DNA of 64,000 nucleotides from JAJPKK01 sp963781195 (GTDB taxonomy: Bacteria > Pseudomonadota > Alphaproteobacteria > Rhizobiales > Xanthobacteraceae). The stretch spans positions 186,001 through 250,000 of the forward strand of contig CAWAEZ010000003.1 in NCBI GenBank assembly GCA_963781195.1, read 5' to 3'. The notes beneath the pieces were generated by a model, which did no database searches, was not told the DNA's origin, and saw nothing but the letters and a program-made list of their open reading frames with translations. The translations under genes were made by a program, and so were the position numbers. The stretch's first letter is position 1, and each line of letters starts with the position of its first letter. Of this stretch, positions 1 to 6,954 are shown in pieces.

Positions 1-461
1 TTCGAGGGGTCGACCGAGGGAATGGTGTTTTCGCGCACGTTGATGCCGGCGTAGTAGCCCACCGTGGCATTGTTCCAGACCTGCTGGTAGCCGAGCAGCG
101 CGCCGCCCTCGTATTGCTTGCCCTGGGTCGATCCGCCGGTCGACGACTGATCGTAGCCGTAGTCGCCGCCGAGACCTTCGAGCTTGAGACGAAACCCGCT
201 CTGCTGGATCGACCCGCCGAGCGCGATGGTCGCCGCGCCGTAGAGGAAGTTCGACTGAGTTGAGGTGGCGGTGCCGGATACGTCGACGACGACGAGCCAG
301 GCGTTGCTCGGCACCACGCGGGCGGGCGCCGTGTACCAGTCCTCGGCGCGGGCTCCGCCGCTCCAGAGGATGCCGAGGAGACACGCAGCCGCACGGGAGC
401 GACCCCATGCAGTCGCCGAGGCGCCGACTGCACGGCACGACGGGCGGACGAACACTGGCAT
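1..461 (-). CDS. BcsS-like outer-membrane protein, N-terminal part (cut by window edge)
   Basis: About 153 codons are visible before the frame runs off the left edge. I chose ATG 461 because AAGGA lies about 8 nt upstream. A short hydrophobic stretch ending in an Ala-x-Ala type site (near residue 40) suggests a signal peptide. The remainder alternates Gly, aromatic and small polar residues (LYGAATIALGG, GFRLKLEGLGGDYGYD, GALLGYQQVW), as expected for amphipathic strands of a beta-barrel. The pattern recalls BcsS, a cellulose-biosynthesis-associated family of alphaproteobacteria. The family call is from memory; the beta-barrel and secretion are inferred. Any cellulose genes would lie to the left, outside the window. 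Confidence 0.55.
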   Translation of the reverse strand, partial: MPVFVRPSCRAVGASATAWGRSRAAACLLGILWSGGARAEDWYTAPARVVPSNAWLVVVDVSGTATSTQSNFLYGAATIALGGSIQQSGFRLKLEGLGGDYGYDQSSTGGSTQGKQYEGGALLGYQQVWNNATVGYYAGINVRENTIPSVDPS

Positions 462-1055
462 TGCGGCAATCCTTCAACGCTGCCGACAAAAACGTGCCGG
501 CGGTAACCGTCTGGTAACGTGGGGCTGCTGAAGCAACGCTTAAGGAGTGTGGTAAACAGGCGCTGAAGCGGTGGCGGCGCCGGCGCGGAAAAACGCCTGG
601 GCATCGTTTGCGGCCGGGGAATTATCTCGGTGATTCAAATGGAGTTTCGCGCTGCCGCGGGCCAATATGGCTTCCAAATTGCAAACCCGATTGCGGCTTT
701 TTGCTCACAGGAGTTAAGTTTTCGGCGGAATGATTAACGCCTGCGGCAGGCCATTCAGGCCGCGTTTTGAAGCGGCGCCGTTGGCTCCTCCCGCGCGGCG
801 ACATGGGTGTCCCGGGGACGCGCACGCGATCGCAGACGTCGCAGGAAAGATCGGCAAGCCGAAGATAGAGTCGACGAGCACGCGCGTCGTGCGGCAGCAG
901 ATCCGGCGACCGGTCGGCAAAGTGGGCGCGAGCGCACGGCTCCGAGCGATCAAGGCGGGCGGAGGTCGCGTGAAGCCGGCCGTCAGCGCGCACCGCAGGT
1001 CACAGCAGGACAAAGGAGATGCCCGGCGCCGGACTGCCGTCCGGAGGGCGGTGCC
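462..1055. other. 594-bp stretch without a convincing gene
   Basis: Overlapping short frames occur on both strands, but none has a good ribosome site or a protein-like composition. A segment near 640-722, read on the minus strand, loosely resembles 1363-1430 read on the plus strand (AACYTNACYCC-type core and a GCGCGAAAC block). It may be a shared promoter or leader element. Confidence 0.4.
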
Positions 1056-1265
1056 TCAGTGGCGCGGGAACTGCGCGATCACCTGCGAGGCGAGGCGCGC
1101 CGCATCGTGCTCGCCGCCCTTGGCCAGCTCGAAGATCCGGCTCGCCACCAGCGCCCGCGGCTGCTCGCCCTTGCGGCTGAGCTGGAGTTCGCCGCAGACC
1201 TCTTCGAAGGCGCGGCGCATGGCGTCGATCGTCTCGGCCCGGAACACGAAGCAAGGTTCAGACAT
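1056..1265 (-). CDS. small conserved hypothetical protein (69 aa)
   Basis: A compact 69-residue protein starting MSEPCFVFRAETIDAMRRAF. It is mostly helical, with no signal peptide or membrane segment. Similar short proteins with a conserved start (aromatic residues, then an Ala-Met-x-x-Ala-Phe helix) and an ILELA/IFELA-like central helix are, from memory, common in Hyphomicrobiales; no function is known to me. I chose the internal ATG at 1265 over a longer upstream extension because the extension is Arg-rich and low in protein character. It stands alone and diverges from the small membrane protein at 1562. Confidence 0.6.
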   Translation of the reverse strand: MSEPCFVFRAETIDAMRRAFEEVCGELQLSRKGEQPRALVASRIFELAKGGEHDAARLASQVIAQFPRH

Positions 1266-1392
1266 GCGCGCCTCCGACAACCTGACGCGCGATGTCGGCT
1301 CGATGGCCGCGCCGGATCGGCTCCGATGAGCCGACCCGGCACAGTCCCATGCCCCGCGCACAAAAACCTTACCCCGGTAAGCCAGGCTTTTG

Positions 1393-1408
1393 GTTGCAGC
1401 ATGGCAAC
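1393..1408. promoter_or_regulatory. short inverted repeat GTTGC-N6-GCAAC
   Basis: Perfect 5-bp arms around a 6-nt spacer, about 150 bp upstream of the small membrane protein gene at 1562. It could be an operator half-pair or part of a leader hairpin. The arms are short, so chance is possible. Confidence 0.25.
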
Positions 1409-1561
1409 AGCGCTCCGCGAAACGACGGCGCCATCGCGTTCCCGCCACCGAGCAGCCGCGATTCCAGTTAGCTTGAAGCGAGAGTGCGCCGCGGCCACGG
1501 CCATGCGACGCACTTCGAGACTGCACGTGGGAATCTCACGTGGGAATCTAAAGGGGGTTTC

Positions 1562-1735
1562 ATGGCTGGTTTGGAACGTCTGTCGCGCGAAAATGCCCGT
1601 GCGCTTGCGACCGGGTGGCGCTCCGAATTCAAATTCGGGTTGATCAGCCTGGTTCTGCTCGCGGCCGCCGCGATTGCGGTCGCTGTCCTGTTTCCGGAAG
1701 TTCACCTCCTGCAAGCGAACCTCGTCGGTTTGTGA
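1562..1735 (+). CDS. small single-pass membrane protein (57 aa)
   Basis: A 57-residue protein with a polar, charged N-terminus (about 1-23: LERLSRENARALATGWRSEF), one hydrophobic helix of about 20 residues (24-46, Leu/Ala/Ile/Val-rich) and a short tail. Start ATG 1562 is preceded by an AAAGGGGG purine run at a suitable distance. Topology is probably N-in with a single pass. I do not recognise the family. It converges on the response regulator gene at 1918-2283. Confidence 0.55.
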   Translation: MAGLERLSRENARALATGWRSEFKFGLISLVLLAAAAIAVAVLFPEVHLLQANLVGL

Positions 1736-1917
1736 TCGCGGCCGTGCTTTCCCGAGCACGAGCCGCCCTTCCCCGCGACAGAGCTGACCAAAACCGCGCG
1801 CCGGCGGCAGGCCCCTAGCTGCGCCGGACGCCCAAGGCGCCACGATTGCGCGGGCGTCTCGGCATCGCGCGGCTCCGCAGGTGCCCCTAGGCTGCGGAAT
1901 TTCGACGACCTGCGGGC

Positions 1918-2283
1918 CTACAGCTTGACGAGCGCCCTGATCTCGCGTTCGAGGTGGGCGAGGTCCACGGGCTTCTGAAGCACCGGGCCCGGCAGCTGAA
2001 CCTCGCCTTCGAGAAGTTCGGGATACGCCGTCACCAGGATGACCGGCACCATCGGCGACTGGTATTTGATCATGCGTGCCAGCGCCAGTCCGTGTGGCTC
2101 TCCGGCGAGCAGCTTGATGTCCGTGACGACGACATCGAACATGTGCTTGCCGCACGCTTCGAGGGCTTCCATCGCACCCAGGGCCACGGTGGTCTTGAAC
2201 CCGGTATGCTCCAGCGACCGGGCCGCCGCATAGGCAAAAATGGGGTCGTCGTCGACGAACAAAACAGAAACAAATGCGGTCAT
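1918..2283 (-). CDS. single-domain response regulator (CheY-like)
   Basis: The 121-residue protein is essentially only a receiver domain. The acidic pocket Asp11-Asp12-Asp13, the phospho-acceptor Asp55 (VVVTDIKL), Thr85 (LVTAY) and Lys104 (LQKPVD) are all present, so it should be phosphorylatable. There is no output domain. It is divergent from the RsbR-RsbS-RsbT/histidine kinase operon that begins about 270 bp away and is a plausible phosphoryl acceptor for the two hybrid kinases there; that link is inference from position. Single-domain regulators of this kind are frequent phosphorelay intermediates in alphaproteobacteria. Confidence 0.85.
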   Translation of the reverse strand: MTAFVSVLFVDDDPIFAYAAARSLEHTGFKTTVALGAMEALEACGKHMFDVVVTDIKLLAGEPHGLALARMIKYQSPMVPVILVTAYPELLEGEVQLPGPVLQKPVDLAHLEREIRALVKL

Positions 2284-2428
2284 GAGAGGGGCAACCCTGC
2301 GCGCCTGCCACCCGCGGTGGCCCCCCACATGATACCCGCCGCGCTGCAGGGTCAAGGCCAATGGGCCTCCACAAATACGAGGGACTGCCTGCCGCAATGT
2401 TCGGATGGAACTTTTTAGGAGGCGCGAT

Positions 2429-2453
2429 GGAACTTTTCGTCGAGTCCGCCGTT
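2429..2453 (+). promoter_or_regulatory. EcfG-type general stress promoter (GGAAC-N16-CGTT)
   Basis: GGAAC at 2429-2433 and CGTT at 2450-2453 with 16 nt between exactly fit the known alphaproteobacterial EcfG/SigT/RpoE2 consensus. The expected transcript start, near 2460, would leave a leader of about 90 nt before rsbR. It lies in the divergent region between the response regulator and rsbR. Confidence 0.6.
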
Positions 2454-2460
2454 GCGCCGG

Positions 2461-2485
2461 GGAACCGTTTGTCATCTCAGCGGTT
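2461..2485 (+). promoter_or_regulatory. second, weaker EcfG-like promoter
   Basis: GGAAC at 2461-2465 followed after 16 nt by GGTT (2482-2485), one mismatch from the -10 consensus. It lies immediately downstream of the perfect site, so the two may act in tandem or one may be chance. Confidence 0.3.
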
Positions 2486-2550
2486 TTACGTTGTTTTCTG
2501 CGGAGGGACACCGTTGTGTTTTGGCGCGTGTCGACCGGGAGGGAATCGAA

Positions 2551-3429
2551 TTGGCACGCAATGATCTGAAGGACATCGCCGACCTCATCGTAAAGAACCA
2601 GGGGGCCATACTCACCGAATGGGTGGAACTTCTGAAAGCCGCGGGGGCCTTGCAGACCGGACGGATCAGGGAAGCCGAGCTTCGGACCCAAGCCGCCAAT
2701 CTTCTGGAGCGGGTGCGGGAGGGTTTGGCCCAGGGTGAGATCAACGCCGCGCACGCGGCTTTCGAGCCGGCGCGGGACTTGCTGGCCGACCTCTCGCGCT
2801 CCCGGGCCGAGCAGGGCTTCTCTCCGGTCGAAACCGCCACCTTCGTGTTTTCGCTCAAGCAGCCGCTGTTCAAGCTGCTCGAGCATGGAAAAGCGGAGAA
2901 CGTGCCGCAGGCGATCTGGAGCTTGTCCACGCTGCTCGACAGCCTCGGCCTCTTCACGCTCGAGCAGTTCCAGAAGACCCGCGAAGAAATCATCGTTCGG
3001 CAGGGCCGCGAGATCTCCGAACTCTCGACCCCGGTGGTCAAGCTGTGGGACGGCATCCTCGCGCTCCCGCTGATCGGGACGCTCGACAGCCAGCGCACCC
3101 AGGTGGTGATGGAAAGTCTTTTGCAGACCATCGTCGACGAGGGAGCGCAAATCGCGATCATCGACATCACCGGCGTGCCGACCGTCGACACGCTCACCGC
3201 CCAGCACCTGCTCAAAACCGTGGCGGCCGCGCGGCTGATGGGAGCCGATTGCATCATCAGCGGCATCCGTCCCCAGATCGCGCAGACCATCGTGCATCTC
3301 GGCGTCGAACTCAACGTCGTCTCCAAATCGACGCTCGCCGACGCCTTCGCCATCGCGCTGCGAAGGGTCGGCCGAACGGTCGTTGCCATCAAGTCGGCGG
3401 CTCGTGAAAATAAAGAAGCGGCTGAATAG
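2551..3429 (+). CDS. rsbR: RsbR-type stressosome sensor/scaffold with STAS domain
   Basis: The 292-residue protein has an N-terminal all-helical sensor-like region (about 1-155) and a C-terminal STAS domain (about 160-275). The STAS part carries GVPTVDT and ISGIRPQIAQTIVHLG, very like Bacillus RsbR. Thr177 (LPLIGT) and Thr214 (TVDT) match the two threonines phosphorylated by RsbT in the known family. I chose TTG 2551 because GGGAGGGA sits about 6 nt upstream and the family usually starts here; a longer reading from TTG 2452 would overlap the promoter. The stop abuts the rsbS start. RsbR with RsbS forms the stressosome core that sequesters RsbT. Confidence 0.85.
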   Translation: MARNDLKDIADLIVKNQGAILTEWVELLKAAGALQTGRIREAELRTQAANLLERVREGLAQGEINAAHAAFEPARDLLADLSRSRAEQGFSPVETATFVFSLKQPLFKLLEHGKAENVPQAIWSLSTLLDSLGLFTLEQFQKTREEIIVRQGREISELSTPVVKLWDGILALPLIGTLDSQRTQVVMESLLQTIVDEGAQIAIIDITGVPTVDTLTAQHLLKTVAAARLMGADCIISGIRPQIAQTIVHLGVELNVVSKSTLADAFAIALRRVGRTVVAIKSAARENKEAAE

Positions 3430-3819
3430 ATGGACCGGATACCTATTCTGAAACTGGGCCAGAGCCTTCTGGTCACGATCCAGGTCGACATGCACGACCG
3501 CCTCGCCACCGCGCTCGAGGAGGATCTGACCGAAAAGATCGTCTCGACGCGCGCCAAGGGCGTACTCATCGACATCTCGGCGTTGGAGATCGTCGACAGC
3601 TTCATCGGCCGGATGCTCGACCATATCGCGGCGGTGTCTCGCATCCTCGACGCCGAAACGGTCGTGGTGGGAATGCGCCCCGCGGTGGCGATCACACTCG
3701 TGGAACTGGGCCTGTCGCTCGGAGGCGTGAAGACCGCGCTCAATGTCGAGCGGGGCATGGCATTGATCAGACGCCGCGCGGATGAGCGGGAGGCGGCCGA
3801 TCCAGATGGCGAAGAGTGA
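3430..3819 (+). CDS. rsbS: RsbS-type STAS-domain antagonist
   Basis: A 129-residue single STAS domain beginning right after the rsbR stop codon. The phosphorylation region ALEIVDSFIGRML places Ser57 where RsbS carries its conserved serine, the target of RsbT. VVVGMRPAVAITLVELG is the second typical STAS signature. In the characterised system unphosphorylated RsbS binds RsbT in the stressosome and phosphorylation releases it. The C-terminal ten or so residues are acidic and overlap the start of rsbT, indicating translational coupling. Confidence 0.88.
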   Translation: MDRIPILKLGQSLLVTIQVDMHDRLATALEEDLTEKIVSTRAKGVLIDISALEIVDSFIGRMLDHIAAVSRILDAETVVVGMRPAVAITLVELGLSLGGVKTALNVERGMALIRRRADEREAADPDGEE

Positions 3820-4204
3820 AACGCTCGGCGTCCGCTCTTCGGACGATGTGGTGCGGGTCCGCCAGGCGGTGCGCGCGCGCGCCGTCGAGACCGGACTATC
3901 GCTCGTCGATCAGACCAAGATCATCACCGCCGCCAGCGAACTCGCGCGGAACATGCTGGATTACGGCGGCGGTGGCGTGGTCCATGTCGAGATCGTCGAA
4001 GAGGGATCACGCAAAGGCGTGCGTCTCGCCTTCGAGGATCAGGGGCCGGGCATTCCGGACATCCAGCTCGCGCTCAAGGACGGCTTCACGTCCGGGGGCG
4101 GGCTCGGCCTGGGCCTCGGGGGCGCAAAACGGCTGTCCAACGAATTCACGATCAAATCGACGGTCGGCCAGGGCACAAAGATCGTCATCGCCCGTTGGAA
4201 ATAG
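3806..4204 (+). CDS. rsbT: RsbT-type switch serine/threonine kinase
   Basis: A GHKL (HATPase_c_2) kinase of 132 residues. It has the N-box (ASELARNML), the G1 box (EDQGPGIPD) and the glycine-rich G2 box (GLGLGLGGAKRLSN), so ATP binding should be intact. The N-terminus (SSDDVVRVRQAVR) matches the RsbT family, which favours ATG 3806 over an upstream in-frame ATG at 3782 that would add eight residues. It overlaps rsbS by 14 nt. The known role is to phosphorylate RsbR and RsbS, leave the stressosome and activate a downstream partner, here probably the phosphatase encoded next. Confidence 0.88.
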   Translation: MAKSETLGVRSSDDVVRVRQAVRARAVETGLSLVDQTKIITAASELARNMLDYGGGGVVHVEIVEEGSRKGVRLAFEDQGPGIPDIQLALKDGFTSGGGLGLGLGGAKRLSNEFTIKSTVGQGTKIVIARWK

Positions 4205-4207
4205 ATC

Positions 4208-5206
4208 ATGATCTGCGTTCCCGTCACTGAGACCAGCGCTGTTGCCGAGGCGCGCCGTCGCGCGAGCGAGATCGCGGCAGAAAACGGCTTCAACGAGGGC
4301 GAGGCGGGCCGCGTCGCCCTCGTCGTGACCGAGCTCGCCACCAACCTCATTAAACACGGTGGCGGCGGCGACATCCTGGTGGGAGCCTTCGACGACACTC
4401 GCGCGCGGGGGGTGGAGGTGATCGCCATCGACAAAGGCCGTGGCATCGCCGACCTCGAGGCTTGTCTACGCGACGGTTATTCGAGCGCCGGAACGGCGGG
4501 CAACGGCCTCGGCGCAGTGTTTCGCCAGTCTCATACCATCGATGTGGTGTCGCGGCCTGGACTTGGAACCGGCATCCTCGCCCGGCTGGAAGCCGGCGCC
4601 GCGCCGAAAGCCAAGATGGGCGCACTGTCGCGCTTCGGGGTCGTCCATGTCGCGATGCCGGGCCAGGAGGTGTGCGGCGACGCCTGGGCGATCGACGAGT
4701 CCGACGGCGTCACCACGCTTCTCGTCGCCGACGGGCTCGGCCATGGACCGGACGCCGCCGAGGCCTCGAACCAGGCCGTGCGTGCGTTCCATCGCCACAA
4801 GGGCCATCGCGTGGCGACGCTGCTCGACTACATCCACGGAGCGTTGCGGCCAACCCGCGGAGCGGCGGTGTCGGTGGCCCGTGTCGACCACACCAGCCAC
4901 CGGATCGAGTTCGGCGGCATCGGCAACGTGGCCGGCGTGATCGCAACAGCCGGCGGAGCCCGTCATATGGTGTCCATGCCCGGCACCGCGGGACACATTG
5001 TCCGCAAGATTCAGACTTTCGAATATCCATCCGGCGGCACGGTCATCCTGGCCTCCGACGGATTGAGCACGAGTTGGGCGCTCGACCGCTATCCCGGTCT
5101 CGTCGGCGCCCATCCGACCCTGATCGCCGCAGTGCTGTTCCGCGACTTCTGGCGGCGCCGCGACGACGTCACCGTCCTCGTCGCCAACGGGCACGGCCCA
5201 TCATGA
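4208..5206 (+). CDS. RsbT/RsbW-like ATPase fused to PP2C/SpoIIE-type phosphatase
   Basis: The 332-residue protein has two parts. Residues about 1-135 form a GHKL ATPase domain (N-box VTELATNLIKHG, G1 DKGRGI). Residues about 140-325 are a SpoIIE/RsbX-like PP2C domain with metal-binding signatures EVCGDAW, LVADGLGHG, LASDGL and RRDDVTVLV. In Gram-positive modules RsbX dephosphorylates RsbR and RsbS to reset the stressosome; a reset role here is inferred. The ATPase part has a shortened glycine-rich box (TAGNGLGAVFRQ). It lies 3 nt after rsbT and overlaps the next gene in an ATGA. Confidence 0.82.
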   Translation: MICVPVTETSAVAEARRRASEIAAENGFNEGEAGRVALVVTELATNLIKHGGGGDILVGAFDDTRARGVEVIAIDKGRGIADLEACLRDGYSSAGTAGNGLGAVFRQSHTIDVVSRPGLGTGILARLEAGAAPKAKMGALSRFGVVHVAMPGQEVCGDAWAIDESDGVTTLLVADGLGHGPDAAEASNQAVRAFHRHKGHRVATLLDYIHGALRPTRGAAVSVARVDHTSHRIEFGGIGNVAGVIATAGGARHMVSMPGTAGHIVRKIQTFEYPSGGTVILASDGLSTSWALDRYPGLVGAHPTLIAAVLFRDFWRRRDDVTVLVANGHGPS

Positions 5207-6954
5207 CCCAGACGATCCTGTCGCAGCCGATCGAGGCCGAGCCGGATGTGGTCGCCGTCCGCCAGCTCGCGCGGCGGATCGCCGAGCTGTTGGGCTTCGA
5301 ACGCCAGGACCAGACCAGGATCGCAACGGCCGTTTCCGAGATTGCGCGCACCGTGTTCAGCTCCGGAGGCGGCGGTCGTGCCGAGTTTCTGATCAACTCG
5401 CCGGCCGGCGGCGCGCCGGTCTTCGTCGTTCGCCTGACCGGGCACGGCAAGGATCTCGGCGACATCGAAGGCGTCCTCGACGGCAGCATCCGCAGCGGCA
5501 ACGACGCCGGGCTGGGCCTCGTCGGGGCCCGCCGCCTGATGGACCGCTTCACTGCCGCTTCGCTGCCGGGAAACGGCACGGTGATCGAGGTCGGGCAGCA
5601 CCTGCCGAAAGGCAGCGGCAAACTCGCCAAGACGAGGCTCGCGGAGATCGCCCGCACCGTGTCATCGACCGCGGTCGCTGATCCGCTGGTTCTGCTGCGC
5701 GAGCAGAACCGCGAGTTGATGCAGAGTCTGGAGGAGCTCCGCCGGCGGCAGTCCGAAACCGAGCAGCTCAGCCGCGAGCTCGGCGACACCAACCGCGGCG
5801 TCGTCGCCCTCTACGCGGAACTCGACGAACGTGCCGAGCAGTTGCGGCGCGCGAGCGAACTGAAGTCGCGGTTCCTCTCCAACATGAGCCATGAGTTCCG
5901 CACGCCGCTCAACTCGATCCTGGCGCTGTCGCGGCTTCTGATCGACCGCGTCGACGGCGACCTCACGCCGGAGCAGGAAAAGCAGGTCGGCTACATACGC
6001 ATGTCCGCGGAAGGACTGCTGGAGCTCGTCAACGACCTCCTCGATCTCGCCAAGGTCGAATCCGGAAAGGTCGACGTGAAAGCGAGTTCCTTCGCGGTGC
6101 CGGAGCTGTTCGGGGCATTGCGCGGCGCCCTCAAGCCGCTGCAGACCAACCCCGCGGTGGAACTGATCCTCGACCCCGATCCTGATCTGCCCGAGATGTT
6201 CACCGACGAGGCGAAAATCTCGCAGATCCTGCGCAACCTGATCTCCAATGCGCTCAAGTTCACCGAAGCGGGCGAGGTTCGCGTCACCGCCTCGTTCGAT
6301 CCCGCCTTGGAAAGGATGATTTTTCGCGTGCGCGACACCGGCATCGGGATCGCCCCGAAAGACATGAGCCGCCTGTTCGAAGAGTTCGTCCAGATCGAGA
6401 CGCCGCTTCAGCGCAAGGTCAAGGGCACCGGGTTGGGTCTGCCGCTGTCGCGCAATCTCGCCATCGTGCTGGGCGGCGACATCAGCGTCGAAAGCGTGCC
6501 CGGCCAGGGCTCGGTATTCGCTCTCTCCGTGCCGCATCGCACCCCCGTCGATCCGGCAAAGACGGCGCCGGCCGGGCGCAAACGCGTTCTCATCGTCGAT
6601 GACGACGTGATGTTTCGCTACGTGTTCCACCAGTTGATCGGCGGCGAAAGCGGCTACGAGATTCTCGAAGCGGTCGATGGGGCGCAAGGCCTGGAGCGCG
6701 CGCACGCGGAGCGGCCGGATCTCATCGTGCTCGACCTCAACATGCCGAACGGCGACGGATTCTGGGTCCTGCGCGAACTCGAAAAGGACCGCGAGCTGCG
6801 GGCGACCCCCGTGGTGGTCTCGACCTCGCTCGCCATTACCCAGCAATTGAAGGATCGGCTGCCGCCGGGCATCGATATCTTGTCCAAGGAAATGCTGTCG
6901 CGCGAGGTGATTGCCAAACTGCTGCGCGCCAAGTTCGAGGCCGCAACGCCATGA
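5203..6954 (+). CDS. hybrid histidine kinase with N-terminal RsbT/RsbW-like ATPase domain
   Basis: Domains of the 583-residue protein in order: an RsbT-like GHKL domain (about 1-135, with AVSEIARTVF and AGLGLVGARRLMD), a coiled coil (about 165-222), HisKA with phospho-acceptor His230 (SNMSHEFRTPLNSIL), a second HATPase (N-box around Asn349, DTGIGI, KGTGLGLPLS) and a receiver with Asp511 (LIVLDLNMPNGDG). It has no membrane segment, so it should be a cytoplasmic sensor. The N-terminal domain is a paralogue of the two preceding ATPase modules and could dock on the stressosome. The start ATG overlaps the phosphatase stop, and the stop overlaps the next start (ATGA). Confidence 0.85.
   Translation: MTQTILSQPIEAEPDVVAVRQLARRIAELLGFERQDQTRIATAVSEIARTVFSSGGGGRAEFLINSPAGGAPVFVVRLTGHGKDLGDIEGVLDGSIRSGNDAGLGLVGARRLMDRFTAASLPGNGTVIEVGQHLPKGSGKLAKTRLAEIARTVSSTAVADPLVLLREQNRELMQSLEELRRRQSETEQLSRELGDTNRGVVALYAELDERAEQLRRASELKSRFLSNMSHEFRTPLNSILALSRLLIDRVDGDLTPEQEKQVGYIRMSAEGLLELVNDLLDLAKVESGKVDVKASSFAVPELFGALRGALKPLQTNPAVELILDPDPDLPEMFTDEAKISQILRNLISNALKFTEAGEVRVTASFDPALERMIFRVRDTGIGIAPKDMSRLFEEFVQIETPLQRKVKGTGLGLPLSRNLAIVLGGDISVESVPGQGSVFALSVPHRTPVDPAKTAPAGRKRVLIVDDDVMFRYVFHQLIGGESGYEILEAVDGAQGLERAHAERPDLIVLDLNMPNGDGFWVLRELEKDRELRATPVVVSTSLAITQQLKDRLPPGIDILSKEMLSREVIAKLLRAKFEAATP

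Noticed and set aside
622..993. 123-codon minus-strand frame in the first intergenic region
   Set aside because: Arg/Pro-rich, no plausible start signal, and part of it matches a possible shared leader element instead.
2452..2550. Longer rsbR start at TTG 2452
   Set aside because: It overlaps the promoter elements, has no ribosome site, and the added residues are not family-like. TTG 2551 has GGGAGGGA upstream.
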